From assembly GCF_016808335.1 (NCBI RefSeq), contig NC_053149.1, positions 35,604,118 through 35,668,117 of the forward strand: a DNA stretch of 64,000 nt, given 5' to 3'. Positions 10,303-20,846 of the stretch are shown piece after piece. This DNA is from Panicum virgatum. Taxonomy: Eukaryota > Streptophyta > Magnoliopsida > Poales > Poaceae. Numbering within the stretch: the first letter of the stretch is position 1; every line of letters starts with the position of its first letter. The notes under the pieces were generated by a model. It was not told where the DNA came from, did not search any database, and worked only from the letters and a program-made list of their open reading frames with translations. The position numbers and the translations under genes are program-made.

Positions 10303-10650
10303 GTGTGTGTGAGAGAGAGTGTGTGTGTGTGAGAGAGTGTGTGAGAGAGTGTGAGGAGTGTGTGTGTGTGTGTGTCTATGTGTGTATTAGTGGGACATAG
10401 AGAGAGAGAGTGAGTGTGTGTGAGACAGAAAGTGTGTGTGTGTGTGCGCGCGCGCGCGTGTGTGTGAGCGAGAGAGTGAGCGCCGGTGACAAGGAGACAA
10501 CGAGAGGTGCAAGTGTTTTATAGCAGGGAGAGAGCGAGAGACCGAGTGTGTGAGAGGAGATAGCGAGAAGTTGGGTGTGAGAGAAGGAGCGAGAGGTCGG
10601 GTGTGTGATCGAAGGAGACTGCGAGAGTTTGCGCGTGTTTGCGTGAGTTA
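10303..10650. repeat. GT/GA-rich microsatellite block
   Basis: Purine-rich and GT-rich simple repeats (GTGTGTGAGAGA, a CGCGCG run at about 10447-10458, repeated GAGAGTGTG). Lies in the presumed leader or intron of the second CACTA gene. Reading frames across it are low complexity. Confidence 0.85.
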
Positions 10651-10839
10651 GTTTGAAATGAAAGTATAAAAATTCACTATATAAGGACATGTACATCTCA
10701 TAATGACACATTTGAATTAAGAATTAAGAATTGTATAATTGACATTTACATTGAATAAGGACATAGGTATTTACATCTCATAATTGACATAGAAATACAC
10801 ATGTAAAGAAAAAGTAATTAAAGGAAAAACTATATCCAT

Positions 10840-11230
10840 AATTCAATTCTAAGAATATCCATAATTGAATTCTAAGAAATATCTCTATAAGAAATATTCT
10901 TTATAATTCTAGTTCTATAATTCTCTATAATTCACTATATAATTCTAAGAAATATCTCTATAAGAAATATTCTCTATAATTCTCTATAATTCTATTTCTA
11001 TAATTCTCTATAATTCACTATATAATTCTAAGAAATATCTCTATAAGAAATATTCTCTATAATTCTAGTTCTATAATTCTCTATAATTCACTATATAATT
11101 ATAAGAAATATATCTATAACAAATATTCTCTATAATTCTCTATAATTCTAGTTCTGTAATTCTCTATAATTCACTATAATTCTCTATAATTCACTATAAT
11201 TCTAGTTCTATATTATCACTATATAGTTCT
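10840..11230. repeat. AT-rich tandem repeat (TATAATTCTC-type)
   Basis: Many copies of CTATAATTCTCTATAATTC interspersed with CTAAGAAATATCTCTATAAG, forming a higher-order unit of roughly 100-115 bp repeated about three times. Counterpart of 1-110 in element 1. Confidence 0.8.
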
Positions 11231-11269
11231 ATTCAAATAAATATACCCATAATTGTATTTTAAATAAAA

Positions 11270-11780
11270 TTAAAAGATGGCCGGAGGCCACCAGTACCAC
11301 GTCGGGACGACTTGGCGGCGTCGGCGTCGAGGGTCCTGGCGGTGGTGGCGCGCAGGGGACGATCTCACGGCGACGACGAGGCGGCGCGCAGGGTAGGGGG
11401 TGGCGGCGTCGAGGCAGATGGCTGCGAAGGGGCGGCGGCGTAGGGCGGGTTCGGCGCCGTTGAGGAGGAGGCGCGGGGTCGTCGAATGCGGCTGGGGCGC
11501 GTCGTTCCAGGCGGAGAGGGCGGTGGCGTTGAGGTGAAGGCGATGGCGTTGAGGTGGAGGGGCGGCGGCGCACCTGTACGGGGGCGTCGAGGAGGGGGCG
11601 TCGAGGAGGAGGTGCTTCGGTGGAGGAGTGGGCGGCGGCGGCGTCGAGGATGCGCGGCGGAGGACGACTGGGCGGCAGCGGTGGACGGTCGTCGGAGGGG
11701 GCGACGGCTGCGTCGACGATCGGGGGCGTCGAGAGGGCCGGCAGTAGAAGGGAGAAATGAGGAAGAAGAGAGAACATGGC
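11270..11780 (-). other. GC-rich leader of the second CACTA gene (element 2)
   Basis: Very GC-rich, low-complexity sequence with GGCGGCG and GTCGAGG runs, open in many frames on both strands. It lies immediately downstream, on the minus strand, of a TATA box at 11786-11792 and upstream of the second gene. Same layout as 111-500. Treated as transcript leader; no protein is claimed. Confidence 0.5.
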
Positions 11781-11783
11781 ACA

Positions 11784-11796
11784 CCTTTTATACTAT
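11784..11796 (-). promoter_or_regulatory. TATA box for the second CACTA gene (element 2)
   Basis: TATAAAAGG on the minus strand at about 11784-11792, between the ACCGGT repeats and the GC-rich leader. Inferred promoter. Confidence 0.5.
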
Positions 11797-11799
11797 CGA

Positions 11800-11905
11800 G
11801 CCTTTGGCACCGGGTGAAAACACCACCTGGTGCCAAAAAGGTCCTAAGACACCGGTTGGAAGACCACCCGGTGCCAATGGAAAGCCATAGGCACCGGGTG
11901 GAGAT
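11800..11905. repeat. Internal ACCGGT-type repeats, left part (element 2)
   Basis: GGCACCGGGTG / CACCTGGTGCC / ACACCGGTTGG / CACCCGGTGCC copies just upstream of the second gene's TATA box. The cluster is split by the solo LTR and continues from 15740. Confidence 0.7.
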
Positions 11906-12399
11906 ATCACTGTGACACCCTAGGTGTTTGCACAATAAAAACTGAATTTGTTTGCTATGCTTCATGTGTGAATTGTTTGAGCAAGGGCTTAATTTAAATT
12001 TATAAGGGCCCTTGTGTAATTATGATTTTATGCAAGGTCCTTTCTGCAGTTATATTTGAATAGGTTGTGAAATTATAGCTTTTGTGGAGGGTGTTTTTGC
12101 AAAATGTAGTGTAATCATTACATGGCAGGAATCTTTTCAATTCAGCCTAAATTTGAAGTGATATTGCATTGAAAAAGACAAAATTCCTGGAATTCAAAAT
12201 CCCTCTTATGTTTTCAAAATTAGCTCTTGAATCTTTGGTCAAATAAATTTTTGCACAACATCAAAGTTGTAGATCTTGAAAAGTTGAACAACTTTCATGT
12301 TGGGCACTTTTTCATTTGAGCCCCATTTTAAAAGTTATCTCTGCTTTACAGTTTGGTCCCTGGAAATTTCGGAAATTTCGTTTAAGTCCTTTTCCCCTT

Positions 12400-13190
12400 C
12401 CTCCAGCTCCTCTGCTCTGTCTCTCGCCGCCGCTGTGCAGTGCACCGCCGCCGGCACCGTGGAGAGCCCGCCCGGCCATGTCTCGACTCGCGCTGGCTTC
12501 CACGCGTCACACTGATGCTCCCCACCGCCCTCCTTTGCTCGCGCTGGTGCCCCCCTGCTGTGCCACGCCGCCCAGAGCAGCCCGTTGGTCGCCACCTCGC
12601 CGTCGCCGTGGCCCGGCCAAGGCAGAGGCCGCCGCCTTCTCCTAGCGTGCGCACGAGCCTTACAAGAACCCTAGAAATCTTTTCCACTCGCCCTTTCGGT
12701 TACTCCCCACTCCCATGCCCCAGAACACGCCGCTGCTCCACCTCGAACGCTGGCGAGCTCAAGCCACCATCGAACCGCGCCTCCACAGCCGCTCCGCCCG
12801 CGCTGACCCCGCAACTAGCACCACTTGAGCCTCGCACATCTCCCTGGCCGCGCAGAGCTCTGCCGCCACCTGCTCACCGTGGAGCTCATAGCTCCGGACC
12901 ACTTCTCGTCGACCATCCACCACCGGAGCACCCCCGCCGAAGAGTTCCCTTCGCCGCCGACCCGCCTGCTCCGTCGAGCCGCCGCCTCCGAGCCCCTCCC
13001 CGCACCCCAAGACCACCCTAAGGTGCGCCTTGAACCAGTGAAGCTCCCACACCCCTCCACCCTCGCCGCCGGTGATCCCCTCGCCGGGATTCGGCCGGTC
13101 AAACCCCACGCCCCCCTCTCTGACCCGGCCAAGGGCCTTGGGTTGAGAAGAAACAAAACCCCAGGGGGTTATTTGAATAGCCGTAGACTC
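12400..13190 (+). other. GC-rich leader region inside the solo LTR
   Basis: Cytosine-rich region with a long Pro/Arg/Ser-rich open frame on the plus strand (about 12440-13021) and overlapping frames on the other strand. Possible 5' splice sites such as CCTAAG|GTGCGC near 13019. It resembles the GC-rich leader in the other long LTRs here (for example 36780-37760). I do not believe the long frame is a protein because composition alone explains it. Confidence 0.4.
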
Positions 13191-14172
13191 AGATGAATAG
13201 TAGCAGCAAGGGCTCCTTTGAAATTTTTGCAGTGAACTTTGAAATTCTATAGAAATTCATAGGAAATTCAGAAAAAGGCAAATCTTAATGTTTTGGAATC
13301 CTTGAGAGTATCTCTTTGCAGTAGAATCAAAATATGGTGTATGTTTGTTGCAAGTTTTTGCTGTACAAGTTGATTTGTATCACTAGGTAAATATAGACTA
13401 GTTGTTTTATCTTTTCCTTAACTGATGATTGAAACCATGTCTTACAGTGAAATTTTTTATGGTGGTTTGTTCTTATAAAACTAGTATTGCTATAAAAATT
13501 TCGTGATCAGTTCTCATGTGTAGTTATTTCTTTGATTTAATCTTTGTTTAGTAGACTTTAATTATGATAAATAGTTTATGCTGATGTTAAATCATGAAAA
13601 TATTTATGAGTGATCTTTTTGAATATTTTAGCTTGTACATGAAGTTTGAGCTCCAGTTCATGGCTAGAACAGGATCTAAAAATGAATCTTGTTAATCTAA
13701 TGTCTGTTTTGTTTATTTTTTTCTCATAATTAATTCTGTGTAGATAAAATCATGAAAAATTCACAGTAGCTAATTCATACCTGTGTAGGTCTACTGTTAA
13801 ATTTGAGCTTCTGTTTTGCTTTAGCTTAACCTGTGTAATTCAATCTTGTTCTAGGTGTGGTCTGAATGATTGAATTGTTATGAATAATTGGCTACATGTT
13901 TTGGCATGTATTTTACAGGATAGCTTAATCTGTTCATATTCTGTTTAGGATAATTTTTGCTAAATTGATTACTGTTTGTGCTCTGAGTTGTTAATTTGTT
14001 AGCAAACCTTGATTTAATTGCTATAGGAATCAACCACCACTCACTTTATGAAGTTAGTATAGCTTTCTTGTGCTATTGATCATGATGCCTTGTGTAGTTA
14101 GATTTGTTAATTAACTACTCTATAAATGATTGCCCATGTGTGTTTATAATACTGTTCTTGCATTACATATAG

Positions 14173-15365
14173 ATACGACTGTTTTGTCGGACGGGGCGTA
14201 CGAGCTGATCCCGGATTCCGAAGGAGGTGATCTCGAAGCTCAAGCGAACACTGCTGTACTAACTGAAGCCCCGGACCAAAGTTCGGAAGAGCCTAGAGCT
14301 GAAATAGTTAGTGACTACCGAGAAGGCAAGCCACGGACATAACCTATATTTCAAATTATTATCATTTACTGTTATTATCTACTTGTGCATTTACAGTTCT
14401 TAGGTTTTGAATTGAAACCCTAGATGCATGATCCTAGGAACCTATGTACTGAACACTAGAACTGAGTTCGATTAATTGCTAAGCTTATAGGACCGGCAAA
14501 AGTCGAGTGATTTTCTGTCACTCGCGAGCTCTATAAGGACGACGGACGGGGTTGTGTTCGATATCATAACCTTATGTGAGACCCCGTCTGTGTTGATGAA
14601 CTTGCTAAGGTCGCGGTGTGTGGTAGCGGTGATTAAGTTTTTGAAAGTACTAGCCACATGCCGTAAATATAGTACGCGGCAAGCCTAGTAGCCGATTGGA
14701 CCGGGGAGTGGATATACCTTTCACTCTCTCTTAGGGATAGGTTTTATTTTTATGTTGCGCAACACTGCGACTTCAAGGGACAAGGTTGGACCTTGGAGCC
14801 CTGTAGTCGGGGAGAGTGACCCTATCCACAAGCCGGAAAGAAAGGTAAACGGTTGTTTGGGAACGACCCGACGGTGTTCTAGACGTGTGTGTTAGGTCTG
14901 CCTGGCCAGGTTAAGAAATTCGATTCGAATCGTCTGCTTCTCACAGTTTGGGACTGCTTGATCCCTTTGCCACACAGAGTAATAAGAGCAATAGTATTAT
15001 GATCAATCTTGATGTTTGACTAAAGATCTACTTTGGTTGGTTAGTAGTTGCTTACATAGAATGGTTAATCAACTAGAATCTTGAAAGCTAAAACTTGAAA
15101 GTAAGGACCTACTCTTTATTGCTTTTCAGCAAAAGGAAAACCAGAGCCTCACAGAACCTTGCATAGTCTAGCTAAAGTGGGCTACGTATACCCGTTGACG
15201 GTTAAGTCTTGCTGAGTATTAGAATACTCAGCCTTGCTGTTGAAACCCTTTTCAGGTATGAGTTTTGAGGAACAGATCGCTAGCTTGACCTATCCTTGCT
15301 CATTGCCTCCTGGCTGGTCTGTAGAGTGGGAAACGTCTTCGGCCGACAATGACCTTGACGAGTGA
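14173..15365 (+). other. LTR-embedded exon pair encoding an acidic peptide (solo LTR 1)
   Basis: Exon 14173-14325 is preceded by ACATATAG and reads as an acidic frame (DTTVLSDGAYELIPDSEGG ... SSEEPRAEIVSDYRE). It ends GAGAAG|GCAAGC, a good GC-type 5' splice site. A pyrimidine tract and CCTTTTCAG| precede 15256, where exon 15256-15365 continues in the same frame (GMSFEEQIASL ... NDLDE, stop TGA). Without splicing the first frame stops at TAA 14340-14342. The intron would be 930 bp. Start codon unresolved; an in-frame ATG at 14136 lies before the acceptor. The layout matches the LTRs of the other family in this window. Function unknown. Confidence 0.5.
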
Positions 15366-15739
15366 TACCTTGCTTGGGCTAGCTTGGTATACTTTTGCGA
15401 CGTGTTGTAGCCGTCGAGTTTTATCTTCCGCTGTTTTAACTCTGAAGTTTTACACTTAAGGCTTGTATAACTGTTTTACTAAAGCTGGTTTTGTAATAAT
15501 GGTTTGAACTGGTTTGTAATCATTACTTTGCCTGTGTTGTAAAATTGTGGTTGTAATATCTCTGGACTCGCCTTCGTGCGGGGTATGCTTGTTCGATCCG
15601 AGAACCGGTGGTTGTATCAGGACGTTACCCGACAGACCAAGAATTGTTCCGTTTGAAGTGCGTTTGAGCTGGTGTTGCCTTTATGGTGATGGCCTGCGCA
15701 CTTGAGTCGGGATAATTCAGGTGGTTCTGCCACAATCAC

Positions 15740-15995
15740 CCGGTGCCAAAAGCCTCAACGGGCGGAAAATGAAAAGGGCCTAAGGCATCGGTTGGAATCA
15801 GAAAACCGGTGCCTTAGGCTCTTTTCAGTAGTACTTTAGATGTTTTGCCGCCTTGAAACTTGAAATCACAACATAGCTCAATGGAAAGCCAAAGATATTT
15901 ATTCGCCGCGGCCTGGGTTCGACTCTAGGTTACCCATCTTTTTTTGTTCAAAGACATTGGTACCGGTTGAAAATGTCAACCGGTGCCAATAGGTT
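15740..15995. repeat. Internal ACCGGT-type repeats, right part (element 2)
   Basis: Continuation of the cluster at 11800-11905: CCGGTGCC at 15740, CGGTTGG and CCGGTGCC at about 15788-15812, and TACCGGTTGAAAATG with inverted partner CAACCGGTGCC at about 15961-15988. Confidence 0.7.
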
Positions 15996-16007
15996 TTACT
16001 GAAAATT

Positions 16008-16640
16008 GCATAATACATCATTTAAATGCACAATAAATTATTTAAATACATAATAAATCAGATAATTGCATAATAATTCTTTTGATTACATAATAAATCA
16101 TTTAAATTCATAATAAATCAGATAATTGCAAAAAAAATTATTTAAATGCATAATAAATCAGATAATTGTATAATAATTCTTTTAATTACATAATAAATCA
16201 TTTCAGTGCATAATAAATCATTTAAATGCATAATAAATCAGATAATTGCATAATAAATTATTTAAGTGCATAATAAATCAGATAATTACATAATAATTCT
16301 TTTAATTACATAATAAATCATTTCAGTGCATAATAAATCATTTAAATGCATAATAAATCAGATAATTACATAATAAATGATTTAAATGCATAATAAATCA
16401 GATAATTGCATAATAATTCTTTTAATTACATAATAAATCATTTGAATGCATAATAAATCAGTTAATTGCATAATAAATCATTTAAATGCATAATAAATAA
16501 TACAAATACATAATAATTCTATTAGTTACATAATAAATAATTTAAATGCATAATAAATATGTTAATTGCATAATAAATCATATAAATGCACAATATAGCG
16601 GATAATTGCATAATAAATCTGATAATTGCCATAACAATCA
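16008..16640. repeat. AT-rich minisatellite, about 20-bp unit
   Basis: About 30 head-to-tail copies of a 20-bp unit in alternating variants, GCATAATAAATCATTTAAAT and GCATAATAAATCAGATAATT, with occasional TAATTCTTTT variants. Sits just downstream of the TNP2 gene, as the degenerate array does in element 1. Confidence 0.88.
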
Positions 16641-16717
16641 TAGATAATAATTAATATCATGTTCACGGGAAATATTACAAGACATAATCATTCAACTAAT
16701 GGAATATTAACGATGTT

Positions 16718-17140
16718 TCACTTTACAATCGTCCATTCATTGTGATCATGGCGTGCGTAGGGAGCCTCCTCTTTGTCTAAAAGTATACTTGTGTCAACCT
16801 CCACTGCGAATGGAGTCATATCTTCAATCTTGTTGTATTCTTCTTCATCTGTGACATCGTCGACTCCCACAATTTTCATTTTGCCTGCCAGAACAATATG
16901 GCGCTTTGGCTCATCTCCGGCACCTAGAAAACTTGATTTATTCCTGGACTTGTCCTTTCTCGGTTTGCTAGACATGTCCTGCACATAGAAAACTTGAGTG
17001 ACATCTTTAGCTAGGACGAATGGTTCATCTCGATAGCCAAGCTCTTTGAGGTCTACCGTTGTCATTCCGTACTCGTCGATATCGACATCTTTTCCTATCA
17101 GTTTAACCCATTGGCAACGAAATAGAGGGATCTTCAACAA
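16718..17140 (-). pseudogene. CACTA TNP2 gene, DUF4216 segment (element 2)
   Basis: Same motifs as the copy at 1386-1835 (KIPLFRCQWVKLIGKDV, DEYGMTTVDLKELGYRDEP, VTQVFYVQDMSSK). In this copy the frame is continuous with the upstream linker except for one stop: CCCAG of element 1 is CCTAG here (plus strand, about 17153-17157), a Trp TGG to TAG change. Confidence 0.82.
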
Positions 17141-17155
17141 CCCATAGTCAAGTTC

Positions 17156-17740
17156 CTAGATCTCTTCAATGTAACCAAAATATGAGTTCGTTTGGCCACT
17201 AGAGTCAGTGGCATCAATACGGACACCACTATTTTGATTGGTGCTCTTGTTATCTTGGGCTCTTGTATAAAATGTGAAACCATTAATTTCATATCCATGG
17301 TACATTAGGATTGAATTTGCCGGACCCCTGGAAAGCCAAGCTAGCTGCTCATGAATTTCATCGTTGGCCATGATTTCCTCCTGCAACCAGGTGGCGAAAG
17401 TATCATTATGATGTTTTGTAATCCATGTCTCGGACTTCAAAGGGTACATGCTTCGCACAATTTGCATGTGCTCCTCCATGTATGGAGCCACCAAGGCTGA
17501 TTGTTGCAGAACTGTGAGATGTGCTTTGCTCAACGTGGCATGATCTGTGGCATTTTTTGATTTTCTTCCAAGTGTGTCATTTCCAATCAGCCGCCCCTCA
17601 TGATGTGATACTGTAATCCTAATTGGACAGAGTTCTTCCACATAGTCAATACAAAACTCAATGACCTCCTCTGTGACGTAACCCTTCGCAATGCTTCCTT
17701 CTGGACGAGTCCGATTACGAACATATTTCTTTAGGACTAC
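17156..17740 (-). pseudogene. CACTA TNP2 gene, DUF4218 segment with internal deletion (element 2)
   Basis: Contains the second half of DUF4218 and the linker (VSHHEGRLIGNDTLGRKSKN, ETWITKHHNDTFATWLQEE, SYFGYIEEI). About 100 bp encoding the MFPFERYFAVLKK region of element 1 are missing around 17740-17750. The residual start reads FVVLKKYVRNRTRPEGS without the preceding block. Confidence 0.8.
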
Positions 17741-17744
17741 AAAT

Positions 17745-17951
17745 CATAATATTGAAGAATGATGGAGGAAATATCATCTCAAGACTGACTAAACTTTGGA
17801 CAACATCTTCTTGTAGCCTGCTTAAACTCGATGGATCGATTGCCTTTTGAGAAATTGTGTTGAGAAAGGCACATAGCTTTATGATTGTTGCCCGAACATT
17901 AGCTAGTAGAATACCTCTAAGTGCCACTGGAATCAATTGCGTCATCAACAC
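17745..17951 (-). pseudogene. CACTA TNP2 gene, segment before DUF4218 (element 2)
   Basis: Reads MLMTQLIPVALRGILLANV and KLCAFLNTISQKAID as in element 1, ending at PPSFFNIM where the deletion starts. Frame differs from TNP2 upstream. Confidence 0.78.
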
Positions 17952-18105
17952 GTGACAGTCATGGGACTTTCCGTGTGTGAATATCTTCTCTTTCAGGTTC
18001 AGTACCTCTTTATGTCCGAAGAGTAGCCTGATGGGACCTTGATACTGTTCAAACAGTCAAACATACTTTGCTTCTCTTCCTTACTAAGAGTGTAGCATGC
18101 AGGAC

Positions 18106-19951
18106 CTAGGTAATGACGTCCTTTATCCCTTTTTCTGGATGTAGGGTGGCTCGTTGTTTCATACGTTGAAGATCATGCCGTGCTTCCAGTGTATCCTTTG
18201 GCTTACCGTAGATACCAAGGAAGCCTAGAAGGTTCACACAAAGATTCTTTGTTAGGTGCATCACATCAATTGCGTGGCGGGCCTCTAAGATTTCCCAATA
18301 AGGTAACTCGCAAAATATACTCTTCTTCTTCCACATAGGTGCACGACCGTCATCACTCTGCACTGATCTACTGCCGGGTCCTTTTTCGAATACTACTTTT
18401 ATATCTTTGACCATTTCGAACACTATTTTCCCACAACGGTGCCTAGGCTTGGTACGATGATCTGCCTTTCCACCGTAGTGAACATGCTTCCTCCTTAATG
18501 GGTGCTTGATCGGAAGAAATCGACGATGACCCATATACATGATCTTCCTACAGTGCTTGAGGTACGTGCTGTCGGTTTCTTCTAAACAATGGGTGCATGC
18601 CCTATAACCCTTATTGGAATGTCCGAAGAGGTTGCTTAGTGCTGGCCAATCATTGGTGGTTACGAAAAGCAATGCACGAAGGTTAAAATATTCCTCTGTG
18701 TGTGCATCCCACATACGAACACCCTCTTCTTTCCACAATAATAGGAGATCCTCAATTAGTGGTTTTAGATACACATCTATATCGTTACCAGGTTGCTTCG
18801 GGCCGGGGATAAGGACCGGCATCATAATGAATTTTTGCTTCATACACAACTAGGGAGGAAGGTTGTATATACAGAGTGTCACAGGCCAGGTACTATGGCC
18901 ACTGCTCTGCTCACCGAAAGGATTCTTTCCATCCGTACTTAAGCCAAACCTTATATTTCTCGCATCATTTGCAAATGTTGGGAATGTTCTGTCCACCTTT
19001 CTCCACTGCGACCCATCAGCGGGGTGTCTCAACATATTGTCTTACGTTCTTCTTTGTGCCATCGCATCAATTTAGCATTCGTTTTGTTCATGAACAAACG
19101 TTTCAGACGTGGTATTAGAGGGAAATACCACATCACCTTGGCAGGCACCCTCTTCTTGACACGCATCCCCTCAACGTAGTCTGGATCATCTCGAGGGATC
19201 TTATACCAGCATGCGTTGCATACAGGGCATGAATCTAAATTTTCATACTCACCTCGATATAGGATGCAGTCATTAGGACAATCATGTATCTTCTGTGCCT
19301 CTAATCCTAAAGGACAAACAACCTTTTTTGCCTCGTATGTTGTCTCCGGCAAGGTGTTACCCTTAGGGAGTAAGTTTTTTATAAGTTTCAGCAACTCCTC
19401 GAATCCCTTGTCAGACAAACCATTTGATGCCTTCCATTGCAATAATTCCAATGTGGTACCCAACTTCTTTTGGCCTTATTTGCAATCTAGGTACAACAAT
19501 GTTCTGTAGTCCTCTAACATATGCTTCAGATCTCTCGATTCCTTTTATGTTTCACAAACTTCCTCAGCTTCGCGCAGCATCTGACCCAGATCATCTTCTA
19601 CAACGTGTCCTTCAGCATCTTCTTCAGGCTCACCCATTGTAGTGTCATAAAAAAAGCACTGTAATTGGCTGCAAAGTCAGGAATCTTGTCCTCTTCTTCA
19701 TTATTATCCAGCATAATTCCTCTTTCTCCATTCTTCGTCCATATATAGTAGTTCGGCATGAAACCACTGTTGAACAAGTGACTGTGGATGGTTCTTGATG
19801 ATGAGTAATCCTTCTCATTCATACAGAATTTGCATGGACAACGAATGAAACCGCCATACTTGTGTTTCTCGGCCGCCTCTATGAATTCATGCACGCCATC
19901 AATGAACTCCTTTGAACGCCGGTCGGCCATGTACATCCATTGCTGACTCAT
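18106..19951 (-). pseudogene. CACTA transposase TNP2, interrupted (element 2)
   Basis: Same domain order as the 1860-bp segment of element 1: transposase-associated domain at 19951-19600 (SQQWMYMADRRSKEFIDGV, CPCKFCMNEKDY), then TNP2 (CPNDCILYRGEY, LSTDGKNPFGEQ, GNDIDVYLKPLIEDL, HAIDVMHLTKN). Disabling changes relative to element 1: a TAG in place of Trp in the PPWLCM motif near 18850, a TAA near 19480, a 4-nt deletion near 19038 and a frameshift near 19600-19660. Element 2 could not make a full transposase, though its ends look usable. Confidence 0.88.
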
Positions 19952-19969
19952 CTGGGTTCACATTTCATA

Positions 19970-20345
19970 TATTAACATCAAACTAATGTCAACATAACCA
20001 TTCTTAAATAAACATTGGAAGCTAAAATAATAATATATTGAATTAAACAATGATTGATTACGAAACAAATTAAATTGGAGTGTCATCAAAATTATATACT
20101 ATAAATATATATATTATGCATGCCTAATATAAAAATAAAATAATCCAAATCCTAACTATATATAAATAAATAGTTATCTTATGCCTAATATTTTATATAA
20201 CAATAATATGAAACCATAAACTAAATCGGGTCCAAAAATATATCTACAAATATTTATTATGTGTATAAACTAAATCAAGTGCTAACTACATCTACAAAAT
20301 TAATTTGTAAAAGTATTGAAAATAGTATTACTAACCTTTTTTAAA
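19970..20345. other. AT-rich stretch upstream of TNP2 (element 2), no gene seen
   Basis: AT-rich, equivalent to 4770-5095 in element 1. Probably intron or leader. Confidence 0.4.
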
Positions 20346-20427
20346 AAAAATGAATAAATTCGCCCCCCCTTCCCTCACTCAGCTGCCATGAACAGTGAGT
20401 TCACGGCAGCTTGGAGGGGGGAGGGGC

Positions 20428-20442
20428 GGGGTATTTATAGTA
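20428..20442 (-). promoter_or_regulatory. TNP2 promoter TATA box (element 2)
   Basis: CTATAAATACCCCGCC on the minus strand at about 20425-20440, followed by the leader GCTGCCGTGAACTCAC shared with element 1. Confidence 0.6.
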
Positions 20443-20444
20443 GG

Positions 20445-20834
20445 AGCACAAAGGCACCGGTTGGTGTTAATCAACAGGTGCCAAAAGTACTTGATCATCA
20501 CCGGTTGAAAGCACCAACCAGTGCCTATGTCTAGGGCCAGCAGAGGCACCGGGTCATGGCATGACCCGGTGCTAATGTCTGCTCCATAAGCACCGGGTCT
20601 TGCCACTACCTGGTGCCATTGATGCATGGCTAATTTGGTACCGGCTGATGGATTTAACCGGTGCCTTTGTCAGTGCATTGGCACTGGTTTGTGTCGTGGC
20701 GCGCCTTGCCAGCGCTCTGCGCAGGCCAAGAGTACCGGCTATTGATGCAGCCGGTGCTGATGTCTCCCATTAGCATCGGTTCAAGCAACAAGTGGTTCCT
20801 TTGACCTAGATCTTTGGTATGTTTTCTAGTAGTG
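20445..20834. repeat. Right subterminal repeats and terminus of CACTA element 2
   Basis: About a dozen GGCACCGGTTGG / ACCCGGTGC type motifs in both orientations and the terminus TTTTCTAGTAGTG ending at 20834. Confidence 0.85.
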
Positions 20835-20846
20835 ACATGCTGAGCG

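Larger units (their letters stand above)
11911..15734 (+). mobile_element. Solo LTR (3,824 bp) of a Del/Tekay-like Gypsy family
   Basis: Begins TGTGACACCC and ends CTGCCACA, flanked by a perfect 5-bp direct repeat ATCAC at 11906-11910 and 15735-15739, so both ends are exact. There is no primer site, gag or pol and no second LTR, so it is a solo LTR produced by LTR-LTR recombination. TG...CA ends, 5-bp duplication and the unusual length fit a long-LTR Gypsy family; the lineage is inferred from the TGTGACACCC start. It interrupts the internal repeat cluster of CACTA element 2 and carries the exon pair described at 14173-15365. Confidence 0.88.
6077..20834 (-). mobile_element. CACTA (En/Spm) element 2, complete end to end, with nested solo LTR
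   Basis: Left terminus CACTACTAGAAAA at 6077 and inverted right terminus TTTTCTAGTAGTG ending at 20834. The flanking trinucleotides are ACC (6074-6076) and ACA (20835-20837), a near-match to the 3-bp target duplication expected for CACTA elements, with one difference. Contents on the minus strand: TNP2 gene near the right end, then the second gene (Transposase_24-like and Ulp1 protease). Removing the nested solo LTR with one copy of its target site leaves about 10.9 kb. Both genes carry frameshifts or stops. Confidence 0.88.

Noticed and set aside
12440..13021. Pro/Arg-rich 193-codon frame in the solo LTR
   Set aside because: Explained by GC-rich composition; overlapping frames on both strands are open too and no motif is recognised.
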